From positions 149,054,699 through 149,118,698 of the forward strand of contig NC_092050.1 of assembly GCF_003086295.3 (NCBI RefSeq): 64,000 nucleotides of DNA, written 5' to 3'. This document shows positions 10,388 to 21,609 of this stretch, piece after piece. The position numbers were made by a program, and so were the translations under genes. Under the pieces are notes generated by a model. The model was not told the DNA's origin. It ran no database searches and saw only the letters and a list, made by a program, of their open reading frames with translations. Numbering within the stretch: the stretch's first letter is position 1; every line of letters begins with the position of its first letter. This DNA comes from Arachis hypogaea (taxonomy: Eukaryota; Streptophyta; Magnoliopsida; Fabales; Fabaceae).

Positions 10388-13127
10388 TATCCCTATGCTT
10401 GAGAATGAATGGAGTATGTTAGGTAATATGCCGATTCCAGATAAGATGAAGGTGATAAATAAAAGCATCTCGAAATGAAATAGAGAAGTGTTTGAAAATA
10501 TTGATGAAAGGATAAGAAAATTTGAGGAAGAGATAGTGAAGGTGGATGAGAACCTAGATGTGGGTAGAGATGTGGATGTGAATCTGAGTAGGAGGAAGGC
10601 TATTGCGAGTCAGCTAGAAATTTGGTATAGAAAAATAAAAGGAGAATATTGGAAACAAATGTCGAGAGAAAAACATTAAAGAGGTTGAATCCTAAATATG
10701 ACGTGGGTAACATTAGCATCGAAGATAGATGTGCTAGAAGAGATGAAGAACTTTAGACCAATTAGCATGATTGGGAGTGTCTACAAAGTAATCTCGAATG
10801 TGTTGGTTTCAGAATGAAGAGTGTGATGAGTACATTGGTGGGGGAGGTGCAATCGAATTTTATCCAGCATTGACAAATCTTAGATAGTGCGCTGATTGCA
10901 TGTGAAACGGAAGTAAGAAGAAAGGTGTCATTGTCAAGTTTGACTTCAAAAAGGCTTACGATACGGTAAAATGGGTATTTGTGGACCATATCTTGGAATG
11001 CATGAGCTTTGGTGAAGTATGGAGAAAATGGATAAGAGGAATGCTTAACACGGCGGCAATGTCCATTATTGTTAATGGTACTCCAATCGAACCATTCTCC
11101 ATGGAGTGAGGCTCGCACCAAGGTGATCCAATGTCTCTATTTTTATTTATATTAGTGGCTGAAGTTTTGAATCAAATGCTAATAAAAACAAGAAATAGAG
11201 GTTTGGTGAATGGGTTACAGGTAGGGAAAGACAAGGTGCTTTTATCACACTTGTAGTTTGCAAATGACACAATTCTGTTCTGTCCACCAGAAAGAAGAAT
11301 TCTGAGAAACTATGGGAGGGTCCTAACATGTTTTGGTATGATGTCTGGTTTAGTGATCAATTATCAAAAGTCTACACTTATATTAATCAATGTTCACAAT
11401 GAGGAAGCTACTTTCCTGGCAGAAGAGCTGAATTGTCCGATGGGGATATTGTCTATTACTTACTTGGGGATTCCATTGGGGGCTAATCCTAAAAGGATTG
11501 ATACATGGAAGCCGATGGTTGAGAAAATGGAGAAGAAGTTGTGCAAGTGAAAAGCAAGGGTGTTATCTAAAGCGGGTAGACTTACGATTATTAAAGCGGT
11601 GATAAATAACCTTCTTATGAACTACTTAAGCATCTTCAAGCTACTCAAAGCTCTGGCAAAAAAGATTGTATCTATTTAGTCAAGGTTTTTTTGGGGTGAG
11701 AAAGCGGGGAGGTCAAAACTTCCTACAGTTAGTTGGAGTGAAATCCAAAAACCGAAAGAGTATGGTGGTCTAGGGGTTGGCGACATTACAATAAAAGACG
11801 CAACATTATTATTCAAATGGTGTTGGAGGTATTCAACAGAAGATAAACCAATGTGGAAGAGAACAGTTTCATCTTGTAATGGGGTGTCGCTCCTAAAGCC
11901 TATCCATAATCATGATGCTCCAAAATCTAATGGTCTATGGAAGGATATCTTTAGTGGTGCATGTGAGAATCGGTTCTGTAAGAAAGTAAGTTTGAAGGGG
12001 CTGAGATTGTGTGTGAAAAATGGAGAGAAAACTATATTTTGGGAGGATAGATGGCTTGGTGATTTAAGTTTGAGGGAGAAGTTTCCTAGGCTCTACGATA
12101 TTTCTACTAAAAAATTGGACTATATTGCAAATTGTGGCTTTTGGGATGGTTTATCTTGGAACTGGAACTTGAGATAGAGTTGTCGTTTCTTTGAGTAGGA
12201 GTATAAATACTGTGAAAATTTACATACTTTGCTTCAAACTGTGGTTTTAAATGTAAGTACTCAGGATAAAGTCATTTAAAGCTTTTCAGAGGATAGAACC
12301 TTCTCGATCAAATCTTTTACTAACTTCACAGTAGCAATGACACCGGGATAGGCAGAATCAAGGCATACGTTTGATAATATCTGGAAAAGTGCTATACCAT
12401 CAAGGGTAGAGTTGATCGTGGTCCTTGGCAAATTAAACACTGTAAAGAGGTTAGCAAATTTTAACATAATTGCTAAAAATCAATTGACTTGTATATTGTG
12501 TGGTTTGGATGAGGAGGATGGAGATTATTTGTTTGTTCATTGTAATTATGTGTCAATGTTATGGTCTAGAATAATGTTGATTGGAGGGATTAGTTGGGTT
12601 AGGCCAAGAGGTGTTAGAGAATTTTTTTTGAATCTTGGTGTAATCAGGGTGTAAAATGTGGTAGAAGAAAATAGTTGAATTTATTGTTTGCAATTGTTTG
12701 GACTACTTAGAGAGTTAGGAACAAAAAAGCTTTTGATAATAGGAGTATTCAAGCAAATGTTGCTTAGGAGGAGATATTAGTACGTTGAAAAGAATGCGAG
12801 TTACTCTATAAAAAAATTCAAAATTGAACATTCCTCTTAAGAATGGGGTGGCCGTGAAGGGCCTCACTATTATGGAGCAATCTTCGGTGGTGGCTGGGTG
12901 GCTTTGTGCAGAATTTGTGGTGCAGAATTTGTATGACAATAGGAGGGTACTTCCTAGATGCTGAGAATAAACTAGTGGCGCTGATTTGTGAATTTCATAG
13001 TTCAAGTTTAAGATTGGATGCACTTTTGAAAGGAGTTGAGATATTTGTTCAATTTGTTCTTGAAGAGTTCTTGACACTTCTACATAATCTGGTGATTAAA
13101 ACTAATGAATTATTCCTAATAAATTAG
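10388..13127 (+). pseudogene. Decayed LINE (non-LTR retrotransposon) with reverse transcriptase and zf-RVT remains
   Basis: Several frames together give a LINE ORF2. A pre-RT segment lies at 10397-10680. Reverse transcriptase follows, with a DFKKAYDTVKW block near 10941 and a QGDPMSLFLFIL block near 11118. The catalytic FADD box has become FAND near 11260. Fingers and thumb remains continue at 11338-12177. A cysteine-rich zf-RVT segment (CILCGLDEEDGDYLFVHC) lies near 12490-12545. Stops and frameshifts are frequent and a segment between about 10680 and 10740 seems deleted. The 5' end is probably lost at or beyond the copia junction. The 3' limit is uncertain because no poly(A) tail is clear. 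Confidence 0.8.
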
Positions 13128-14569
13128 TCTAAAGGTCAGGATAATGGCATGTCAAGTTTAAACTTCCAAAAGAATAAATTGAAGAACATGTTGGAACAAG
13201 TAGGACTTTGAAGTTTGTGTAAGCATCACAAAAGAAATTTAACTTCATTGATAAATGGAAACAACTTGTAGCAAGAAAAACTATAATAGTGTTATATGGT
13301 GTTAAATAGCTATGCTTTTCTTTGGTTCTTATTGTCAACTAAATTTGCTTCTCCCCGATGGCAATGTGGCAGGGGTGTAGTTATTTTGGTTATAGAAGTT
13401 GTTCTTCTTTATTGCTTCTATTAGGTCGTTTTGACTTTTTTTATTTTGTTTAGATCTTTTTAAAACTATTTTCTCCCACTTTTGTGTGGTCGAGAGTGTT
13501 AACAACCATGAAAAAAGTAGTGAAACAAAATGAAAAAGCAATGCATGGCAAGAATTATTATAGCAACGGACAAAATAAAAAATGAAAAGGCATTGAAACA
13601 TTTTGGAGTGCAAGCCTTGCATTATATAGCTGGTCGCAAAACAATATTTGAAGACAAGAAAAATAAAGTGAGATTAGAGTATCATCTCATACACATGTTT
13701 CATCAATATTTTGCTTCATTTTTAAGCTTCATTTAAAATTTCTTTATTATGACTATCTGATGTCTATCTTTCTGTAATTGAAAAAAAAAGCTAGCTAATC
13801 ATGGTGAAGCGAGAAAAATGAAAAAAAAAATCATGAGTAAAAAGAGGCAAAAGAAATAAATTGAAAAAAGTCAAAGTAATTTATGTGTATTTAGATTTTA
13901 TTGAACTAGAATTAGTCTCTCTTAACTAAGTTGGGATAGTACTTGATGATTGTTGAATATAGTTAGATTTCCTTTAGTTAAGTTGGGATAATATTTGGTA
14001 GCTATTAAACTAGTTTGGGTTCTTCTTAGCCAAGTTAGAATAGTATTTGGTGGATATTAAATGAATTATGTTGTAATTCATTGGTATTGGTATATGTAAT
14101 AAATTAGCTTATAGTTAAAATTTTACTGTGATTATGGTGAAAACTAAATATAAATTTCGTTGCATATGGAAGTTAAATCAAGATACAGACTTGTGTGCTT
14201 CTCTCCTTTTCTACTATGTTTTGTTCTGACTTTAAAGACAAAACGCAAATAATCTCATACTAATTTAGCTTTTACGAAAACGGTTTTAAAAACTTCAACT
14301 TTAAAATGAACTTAAATGAATACCTCTTTCTCAAATTTTAGTATCGTCGTCAAATTTAAAATTGTTATTGTTAATTTTATATTTTTATTAGTGTCCAACT
14401 TGCTCGAATGCTCGTCAAAAAAATTAATAGCTTAATTAAATAGAATAGTGAAAAAAAAATCTATTATCTAATTTTTTATTTATATATGTTAATTTTCTAT
14501 CCCAACTTTTGTATTTTAATCCCTAGATTATCTATTTTTGTTGATTATTTTAATATTTTTGGTGATCAC
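13128..14569. other. AT-rich intergenic sequence, nothing recognised
   Basis: Short ORFs only, none with a recognisable domain. Around 13920-14060 the motif of a T-rich run followed by AGTTGGGATAGTATTTG recurs loosely three times, probably a decayed repeat. Confidence 0.6.
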
Positions 14570-14752
14570 AGGAAAAGTGGTCAAACTTAAATGGCATAGA
14601 CTCCCCATACTCAATTAAGAGGTTGCGGATTCGAGTCTCCTATTTTTCCAATCGAGTATAATAAACTGAGTTTAGGTCAAAAGGATTCGTGGTTGATTAA
14701 AATTTCTTAGAGGATTTATTTATGTTTAATAGTTAATACCACTTTCTAACAA
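14570..14752 (+). repeat. Candidate tRNA-derived SINE
   Basis: A pol III box-A-like sequence near 14585-14597 is followed by a box-B-like GATTCGAGTC near 14627-14636, then a tRNA-unrelated body and a short A-rich 3' tail at 14745-14752. This layout is typical of plant SINEs. I saw no clear target duplication. Confidence 0.45.
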
Positions 14753-15061
14753 AAAAGCATCAAGGTTATACGTTTGTTACCCAATCTAGCTCGAATAAGG
14801 TAGGCATTCATTATTAATTTATTATTAACATGTGAAATCAGAGATCTTAAAAGATAAAGTGATTAAATTCTACGTTAACTTACGTTTTCATTAACTTAAT
14901 TTTAGTTGAATCTGTTGACAAAATAAATGCCTTAAACTTTATTGTCTCATTCGCAAATGTGATGATTAATAATAACACAACAACCACATACATTGCTAAA
15001 AATAAAAGTTTAGATATTCAAATTCTCCTTTTCCTTAAAAAAATGTTATATTTTATTTTGG

Positions 15062-15197
15062 GTAATGTTAGATAGACAAAAAAAACAGTCAGAATTTATC
15101 TTATTTAGCATTAATTAATTATCGCAACAATTAATAAATACTAAATAAGACAAATTATGACTGTTTTTGGCTGATTTTCTTTGGTTACCAAACATTT
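15062..15197. mobile_element. MITE-like inverted-repeat element, copy A
   Basis: A near-palindrome of about 136 bp whose arms carry AAACAGTCAKAATT and CTTATTTAG blocks around a TTAATTA-rich centre. The same family occurs in opposite orientation at 33340-33474, which supports a mobile family rather than a chance hairpin. Confidence 0.65.
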
Positions 15198-16916
15198 CCG
15201 TTTATTTTATGTGAATATCATTTATCACTGTTTTGGTTGATTTTTGTTTGATTTCGACATATGTACTGATCAAGTTTATATCAATAATTTTAATTTAGAG
15301 AATAGATACAACTTTTCTAAAAAAATGAGCTTGACCAAAAACTTATCAATTTTAATGTCAAAATTAATTTTACCATTAGTGGAATAATAAATTTTTTATA
15401 TTATTAAAAATAAATTAATGTAAACAGATGTTAACATGAATCGAAAACAACAATATAAGACTAAACAACTTTAATCGTGGAATCACAAGAAATAAAATAA
15501 TAAAATACTGAAAATGAAAGAAAAAAAAAAACAAAGCTTGAACAACATGCTAAACAAGATGGAAACAAAAGAAATAAACAAATAAAAAAAAATTAATTTT
15601 TAATACTCACATGCATTTACACTCTATAATTTTTCCTGGCATCACTTGCAAAATTTTGATGTGATTTTTTAGTGTTTAAATAGAAATTTCCTTTCTATTT
15701 TTTGCTTTGCCTATTTATAGAGAAAATTATTGGTTCATAAGAGCCTTTTTAGCAGTCACACCCGCTTTTTTTCTTTCCTTGTTTTTCAAGAACATATCCC
15801 CACTTTCTATTCCAACCTTACGAGTCAAGTAATATACCCCATGTTTCAGAGTATTTGTACATCAGAATTAGATTTTATTTCAAGCACATGTTAATAATCA
15901 TGACCTTATTTCACTTGTTTAATTTGTTCGACTATCATGTTTTATCATTCATATCTTTGACTGCCACCATTGTTATTTCTTCATTCTGATTTACATCTTG
16001 TCAAAACATTCTTTTCACGTGGACCAACAAGATCTAACATCCACTTCAATTGTTTACTGTGGAAGTTACTCAATATAATCGAACTTTATTTTGTACTACA
16101 AACCATCCCCAACCCACACCAAAAAATAATGAAACAAAAAATATATTTATTTTTTTTCTCTATTTTCTTCTACTATTTTGCTCTCAACTTTCCAATTCCA
16201 TGGATTATTTCAGCAAAGAAGACGGAAAGATGGATCCAAATATCTAATACTTTTAGCATTATTGTTCTTCAAAATTTCAGCCATGTCACATTTTTTCTCC
16301 TATAATATGTTGTCAAGAAGTAATATTTATTTGCACATTGTAACCATAGTCCTGAAAAAGTAAGAGCCTTTCTGTGATTTTTTTTAGATTAACTACCAGA
16401 AATATGTTTGAATTATTTTAAAAATATAATGAAAATATTTTTAAATGTTAATATGGATAAAAAAATTATTTTTATCCATGAAAATTTTAAAAGTTGATAA
16501 ATCTATTTACAAAATAATGAAATTAAGATTGTAATTATAAAAAATAGGTTCTGTATAACAAAATTATCTAAACCTTAAAAAACTATTCAAAAACTCCAAA
16601 TTACCCTTATTCCCCTCGCTATTTCCACTCAAATACGGTAAGTAACACAATTAATTTTATAAAATTATCAAAGACTAGGAGAAGAAGGAAGGGCGGTGCT
16701 GGCGGGACTAGGAGTGGCCGTCGCCATTGCCATCAAACAAGCGAGAAAGATTGAGAGAGAAGGCCGACACAGAGAGTGAGAGAGAACGACAAAACGCGAG
16801 GAGAGGAAGGAAGGGCTATGCTGTCGTTGCTGAAACTTCCTTTGCTGTCGTTGTTGCCAGAGAAGGACTTCGTCATCGCCGTCGTAGCTGGAGGCACAGA
16901 AAACGAAGAAAGGGAG
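15198..16916. other. Intergenic sequence, no gene supported
   Basis: AT-rich with A and T runs. From about 16676 it becomes purine-rich and GC-richer (GAGAGAGAAGG type). Short ORFs here have no recognisable domain. The GC-rich stretch may be part of the same relic as the glycine-rich pseudogene at 17901. Confidence 0.5.
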
Positions 16917-17823
16917 AGCTTAGACCATCTCCAGTAGGGAACTCATCCCAGTTCCTGTTTATGGTCCACCTGTCATAAAAAGTAACTCCACATCAGCTTT
17001 TGCATCATAAACAATAAATAGGAACTCAAAGCATCTATCTCTTCTTCATTAGGAGGAACTAACTTTAGTCCCTATTGTGGTCCCACTTAATTAATTAATT
17101 AAAATACTTAAAATTAATATAATTAATTTTTTTCAATAATATTATTTAAATTTATAAATTTAAAAATAATTCATTATTAAAAAATATTAATATTAAATAA
17201 ATTCATATATAATAATAATACACAATATATAATTCGAGATTATACTAATTTATAGTTTTGTGTTTACAACTGCTAATTTTAATAATATCATTAGCATTTT
17301 AAATTTTAAAAATAAAAATAACCAACTCAACTAAAAATTATTTTATAAGGTATAAAAATTAAATTTATTTTTTAATGTAAGTAAATTTAATTAATTATAA
17401 TTTAATATAATAATATAAATAATATTCAATATTAATTATAATATAAATAATTAATATAAATTATTAATTAAATAAAAACTTAATTATTTAATTTAATTAA
17501 TTATTTAATTAATTATTATTTAAATAATTAATATAAATTATTAATTAAATAAAAATATAATTATTTAATATAATTTTTATTATAATTATTACTAATTTAA
17601 TTATTATTTAATTATTTAATTATTTCAGATTTTATATTATTATTTTTTTATAATAATTTGCCAAATGACAAGTTATTATTGGTTAATTTGAGTCCCTGCT
17701 TAGAGAGACTCCCTTACTTTGATCCTTGTGCGGGAACTCACTCCTTCTCTCCTCCAATGGTTAGAGTTCCTATATGTCAGAAAAAAGTCAAAGAGGAACT
17801 CACCATTGGAGGTGCTCTTAGGT
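16917..17823. mobile_element. Candidate nonautonomous inverted-repeat element with AT-rich core
   Basis: The ends resemble each other as inverted repeats: a left CATCTCCAGTAGGGAACTC block at 16926-16944, and a right block near 17791-17818 that reads CACCTCCAATGGTGAGTTCC on the minus strand. The middle (17090-17650) is almost only A and T, with many TTAATTAA-like palindromes. It separates two GC-richer segments that may once have been joined. Confidence 0.4.
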
Positions 17824-17900
17824 TAACTAGAGAGAAAGAGGAGGGATACAATGGAGGATGAGTTGTTCCGACACCGCCGCCCCTACTGTCACCGTCGACA

Positions 17901-18164
17901 GAACTCGCCATTAGAGGCACTGTCCTTACTAACGGCTCCAACCTCGACGGTTACAACATCATTGTCAACAAACCTCAGCCTCGTGGCGATGGCGAAGGTG
18001 ATGGCAGTGGCTTCAAAAGTGGAAGAGACCGTGGATATGGTGGTGGTGGATTTAGCCACGGTAGTGGCCGTTGTGAAGGTGGATACAACATAAACAGTGG
18101 CAATGGAGGTGGCGGTTATAGAAGTGGCAAGGACCGTGGTTATGGGGATGGTGACAGTGACTAG
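17901..18164 (+). pseudogene. Glycine-rich RNA-binding protein relic (C-terminal part)
   Basis: The frame starting at 17901 gives ELAIRGTVLTNGSNLDGYNI, resembling the end of an RRM domain in GRP7-type proteins, where a block like NGxxLDGRxIxVN is usual. It is followed by a Gly, Arg, Tyr and Ser tail with RDRGYGGGG-like repeats and a TAG at 18162-18164. The upstream RRM core with RNP1 and RNP2 is not recognisable, no start is evident, and the sequence lies beside a repeat. I infer a truncated pseudogene, possibly retrocopied or captured by a transposon. Confidence 0.5.
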
Positions 18165-20115
18165 TATTTGGTTATGGGTTCGTGGTATTGTTATAGTTCT
18201 ATCTAACTTTTGACCTTTGAATCTGGTTGTTTGTTGGGAGGATGATGGTGGTAAGGAGAAAGAGGCAACGACACTGGTAATTGTGGAGACGATGACATTG
18301 GCGGTTGTAGTAGACGTAGATGAGAATTGGAGAGAAAAAATTTTAGTGGTGATAAAGCCATTGAGGGTTAGGGATTAGGATGAGTTAGGTTACACTAAAA
18401 AGAGATAATTTGAAATTTTGGGTAATTTTTTATGGTTTAGATAATTTTGTCGTACGAAACTCATTTTTCATGGGTACAAAACTTTAATTTTATTGTTTCG
18501 TGGATAATTTTGTCTGCGTTTAAAAATTTTAAAAATAAAAATAGTAGTTTACTCTAAAAAAAACCATAAATACTAAGACAATTCAAGTGTATTTTTAAAG
18601 GATTTATCTTTTTTATTTTAAAATTATTCTTTCAATTTATGAATTAGTTAAAACACTACAATTATAAATGGCCGAGATACCTAATATTATGATTACAAAA
18701 AGATTATATGTATAAAAAAATAATTGACCAAATTAAAAACTATTTATAAATATTATTTTATATATTTTATATTTTAACGTATATTTTATATAATCACTTA
18801 AATTTGGTGACTTATTTTTTATATAGACGTAACATAATTTTTGTTAGGTCTTTAGTTATAATCTCGACCTCAAAAGAGAGAACAAGCAATATCAAAATAC
18901 CTATAATTTTATTCCTTTCGGCATAACCATTAAGAAAAAAATTAAAGGTCATCGATACGTTATAAAAACAAACACAAGAGACACATATGAACAATTACAA
19001 AAAATTATTAAAGACCAAAACAAAACACTAGATATAAGTATATAACCTCCAAACTCTAGGCCATTCGATTATTCTACCAAGAGCTTCACCTCTACTTCAA
19101 TACAACCACTCCATCAATTTCTTAAGTGTGGACTACTAATGCTACTCTTTTAACCCACTTCTTTATCAAGATAAATACTCTTTTTACACCGTCAATTGGT
19201 CTAGCAATTTCTCTCTAATTATGCCCACTTCATTCGTTAGACTCAAGGTTTTAAGTTTTAACCACTAATACACTTCTTCTTTCACTACAAACTTAAAAAC
19301 ACCATCAATTTTTGGGTTAGATTTGTCTTTTTATTATCCATTGAATTTTTTTTTATTGCAATGTCATTTGTATTGATATTTTTTTAACCTCTTCTTGTGT
19401 AATGTTTTACTATAGCTTCTTCCTCACTAAATTGTAACATGAATTGAGACTTAAGTTTGCAGATTTTTCTTGCTTTCTCTTCTGAATCTTTTATATTATT
19501 ATCATTATTTGTTCTTGAGCAATTTCTTCTTCTTCTCTTTGATTTTTGGACGCTTTCTTTCTTTTTTGTTGGGTGATATTTTCTTGTTTCTTGATTATGT
19601 TTTTCTTTTTTTAGATGTGTGTCTATACCCTTTTGTTAATGTTGCCTCCAATTTTTTTTTGTCTATATTTTATTTATTTCTTTTTGTGAAACTGCTTTTT
19701 CTAATTTTATCACCCTCTTGTTATTAATTTTTTTTTTTACTTTTTTTTCTTCTTCTTTTAGTCCAATTTGAGTCAAATTTTCTTCAATAATATCTTTAAA
19801 ATCAAGCGGATATACCGATTTAGAATAACATTCATTTTTTTTCTCTGTTTGCTTCAAGTAATTCAGCTTTTTCTTTATCCCACGTAAATTCAGTTGTCTT
19901 TTATATTATTTTTTAGTACTTTCTATCATCATTGATATATATTGTTGAGATAAAATCTTGAGTAGAAGTCAAGTTCTCTATCATTTATAAATTAAGAGGA
20001 TTTATTTTTTCCACTTGCATGCATTACTACTTTTTTATGTACTTAAAAAGTATTTATATACAGTGTCTACTTTTTTTTTTTTTAATCGTAATGTAGTTGT
20101 TTAATTAATCTTAGG
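18165..20115. other. AT-rich intergenic sequence, nothing recognised
   Basis: Low-complexity A and T runs, including a T-rich stretch at about 19470-19760 that produces hydrophobic spurious ORFs. No conserved domain, TIR or RNA gene was seen. Confidence 0.6.
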
Positions 20116-20440
20116 CTATGTTTGGTTAGAAGGAAAGAAATAGAAAAGAAAGAAATAGAAAGGAAAGAAATTGAGTGAATTTGTATTTTCTTTAGATGTG
20201 TTTGGATGAAAGGAAAATAAGAAGGAAAGAAATGTTATAAAAAGATAACTTTATCCTTGTATTATAAAATACATTGAAATAAGTGAAGGGGTAATATTGG
20301 AAGTTGTGAGAGAAAATAAGTTTTCCCTCCCTTTTCTTTCCAACATTGGAGAGAAAAAAAATTGGTGAATCCCACCAGTTTTTTTCCACCCCTTTTCTTT
20401 CCTCTTTTCTTTCCTTCATTTTCTCTTCAAACAAACATAG
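20116..20440. mobile_element. MITE-like element with CTATGTTTG termini
   Basis: It starts CTATGTTTGG and ends CAAACATAG. The subterminal regions are rich in GGAAAGAAA on the left and TTTCTTTCC on the right, forming long imperfect inverted repeats. The target duplication is unclear (TTAG on both sides is possible). Confidence 0.6.
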
Positions 20441-21069
20441 TGTTAGTGATAGCTACGATGCTTAAAAATATTTGTCTAATTTACTAAAAAAAATTAAAAA
20501 TTCATATTTAATTTTAAAAATATAAAAATAAATAGTTATTAAATATTTAAAATTTACCATAACAAATAAATTAAACAAAAATTAAATACGAAATTATAGA
20601 CATTATAAAATTTACCATTAATTTTATATCAATAGCCACTAACTAAAAATGATCCAACCATAATAAAAAGTTGAGTTTAAGCTTTATTTGTATCATTTAC
20701 CAAATATAACATAAAAATAGTACTAAAAACAAAATAATTTTACAAAATAAAATAAAATTCTTCACAAACCATCTAATTTATTTTTGCTTGTTATTTAAAT
20801 TTTATAGGTGGGTGAAGATGGAAATAGAAACATCTTATGCATATATTATATCTGATCCAAAACAAAGATTTTTTTTTATAATACAACCACTAAATCTAAA
20901 TTATAACAACAATAAAATATCGAATTCTTTCAATCCATTACAATTGACATATCCGGTATCAAGTGTTTTGGGCAAAATGTGACAGGCAAATTCATGCCAT
21001 ATTTGATTGTTATGCAAAAATTGTTGTGCTTTTTTAACAGAAAAAAAGTATTTCATTTATGAAATAGTC
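20441..21069. other. AT-rich flank of the copia insertion, nothing recognised
   Basis: Mostly A and T runs. No coding potential or repeat boundary was seen up to the target duplication at 21070. Confidence 0.6.
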
Positions 21070-21074
21070 ATCCG

Positions 21075-21401
21075 TGTTGTAAAATAAATAAATAAATAAG
21101 GAAGAGAAATAAATATAAAATATAGAAATATAAATATGCTCTTATCTCACTAAAATATAAGTAATTTATCTATTAATAGTATAAATATTATAGCTTAAAA
21201 CCACATAGAGATAGAGAGAGAGAGTTTATTTGCGGAGAAGAATATTATAGTAAAAGAGGAAGAGAGTAGAATATTTTATTGCTGTGTGTAATGTCTCTAC
21301 CATACCCCCTATTTATACATGCATGGGGTCATTATTTTCAACATGCATTTAAGTCCATTTTCTCTTGAGAATGGACATCCACGTTGATCCTTATCACAAC
21401 A
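21075..21401 (-). repeat. 3' LTR of the 21-kb copia element
   Basis: Starts TGTTGTAAAAT and ends ACAACA on the plus strand. The minus strand carries TATAAATA near 21306-21313. It is preceded on the element strand by AAGGGGGAG (21402-21410). Confidence 0.96.
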
Positions 21402-21605
21402 CTCCCCCTTGGATGTCCATTTAAGATTATTGCCTCATTAAAACCTTACTAAAGGAAAACCCTGTGGGAAAAACCTTAGTGAAGGAAAAAGAGTACAATA
21501 TCCTTTGTGATGGGGACTGCCTCGTTAAAAACCTTGTCAAGAAAAACCCAATGGGAAAAAAAAAACCTGACCAAGGGAAAAAGAGTACAGTCTCCCCCTC
21601 CTGCC
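21402..21605 (-). other. Polypurine tract and duplicated 87-bp untranslated motif
   Basis: The polypurine tract is at 21402-21410. A block beginning GCCTCATTAAAACCTT at 21432 recurs with divergence as GCCTCGTTAAAAACCTT at 21519, a period of 87 bp. Each ends in AAAGAGTACA. A second polypurine-like tract (minus GGGGGAGACTG) lies near 21590-21600, so the duplicated unit may include its own tract. Confidence 0.7.
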
Positions 21606-21609
21606 GACA

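Noticed and set aside
18361..18385. GGGTTAGGGATTAGG, similar to a telomere repeat.
   Set aside because: Only two imperfect units; chance in a GT-rich stretch.
19470..19727. A hydrophobic 85-codon ORF resembling a membrane protein.
   Set aside because: It comes from a T-rich low-complexity tract that reads as Phe and Leu; nothing else supports it.
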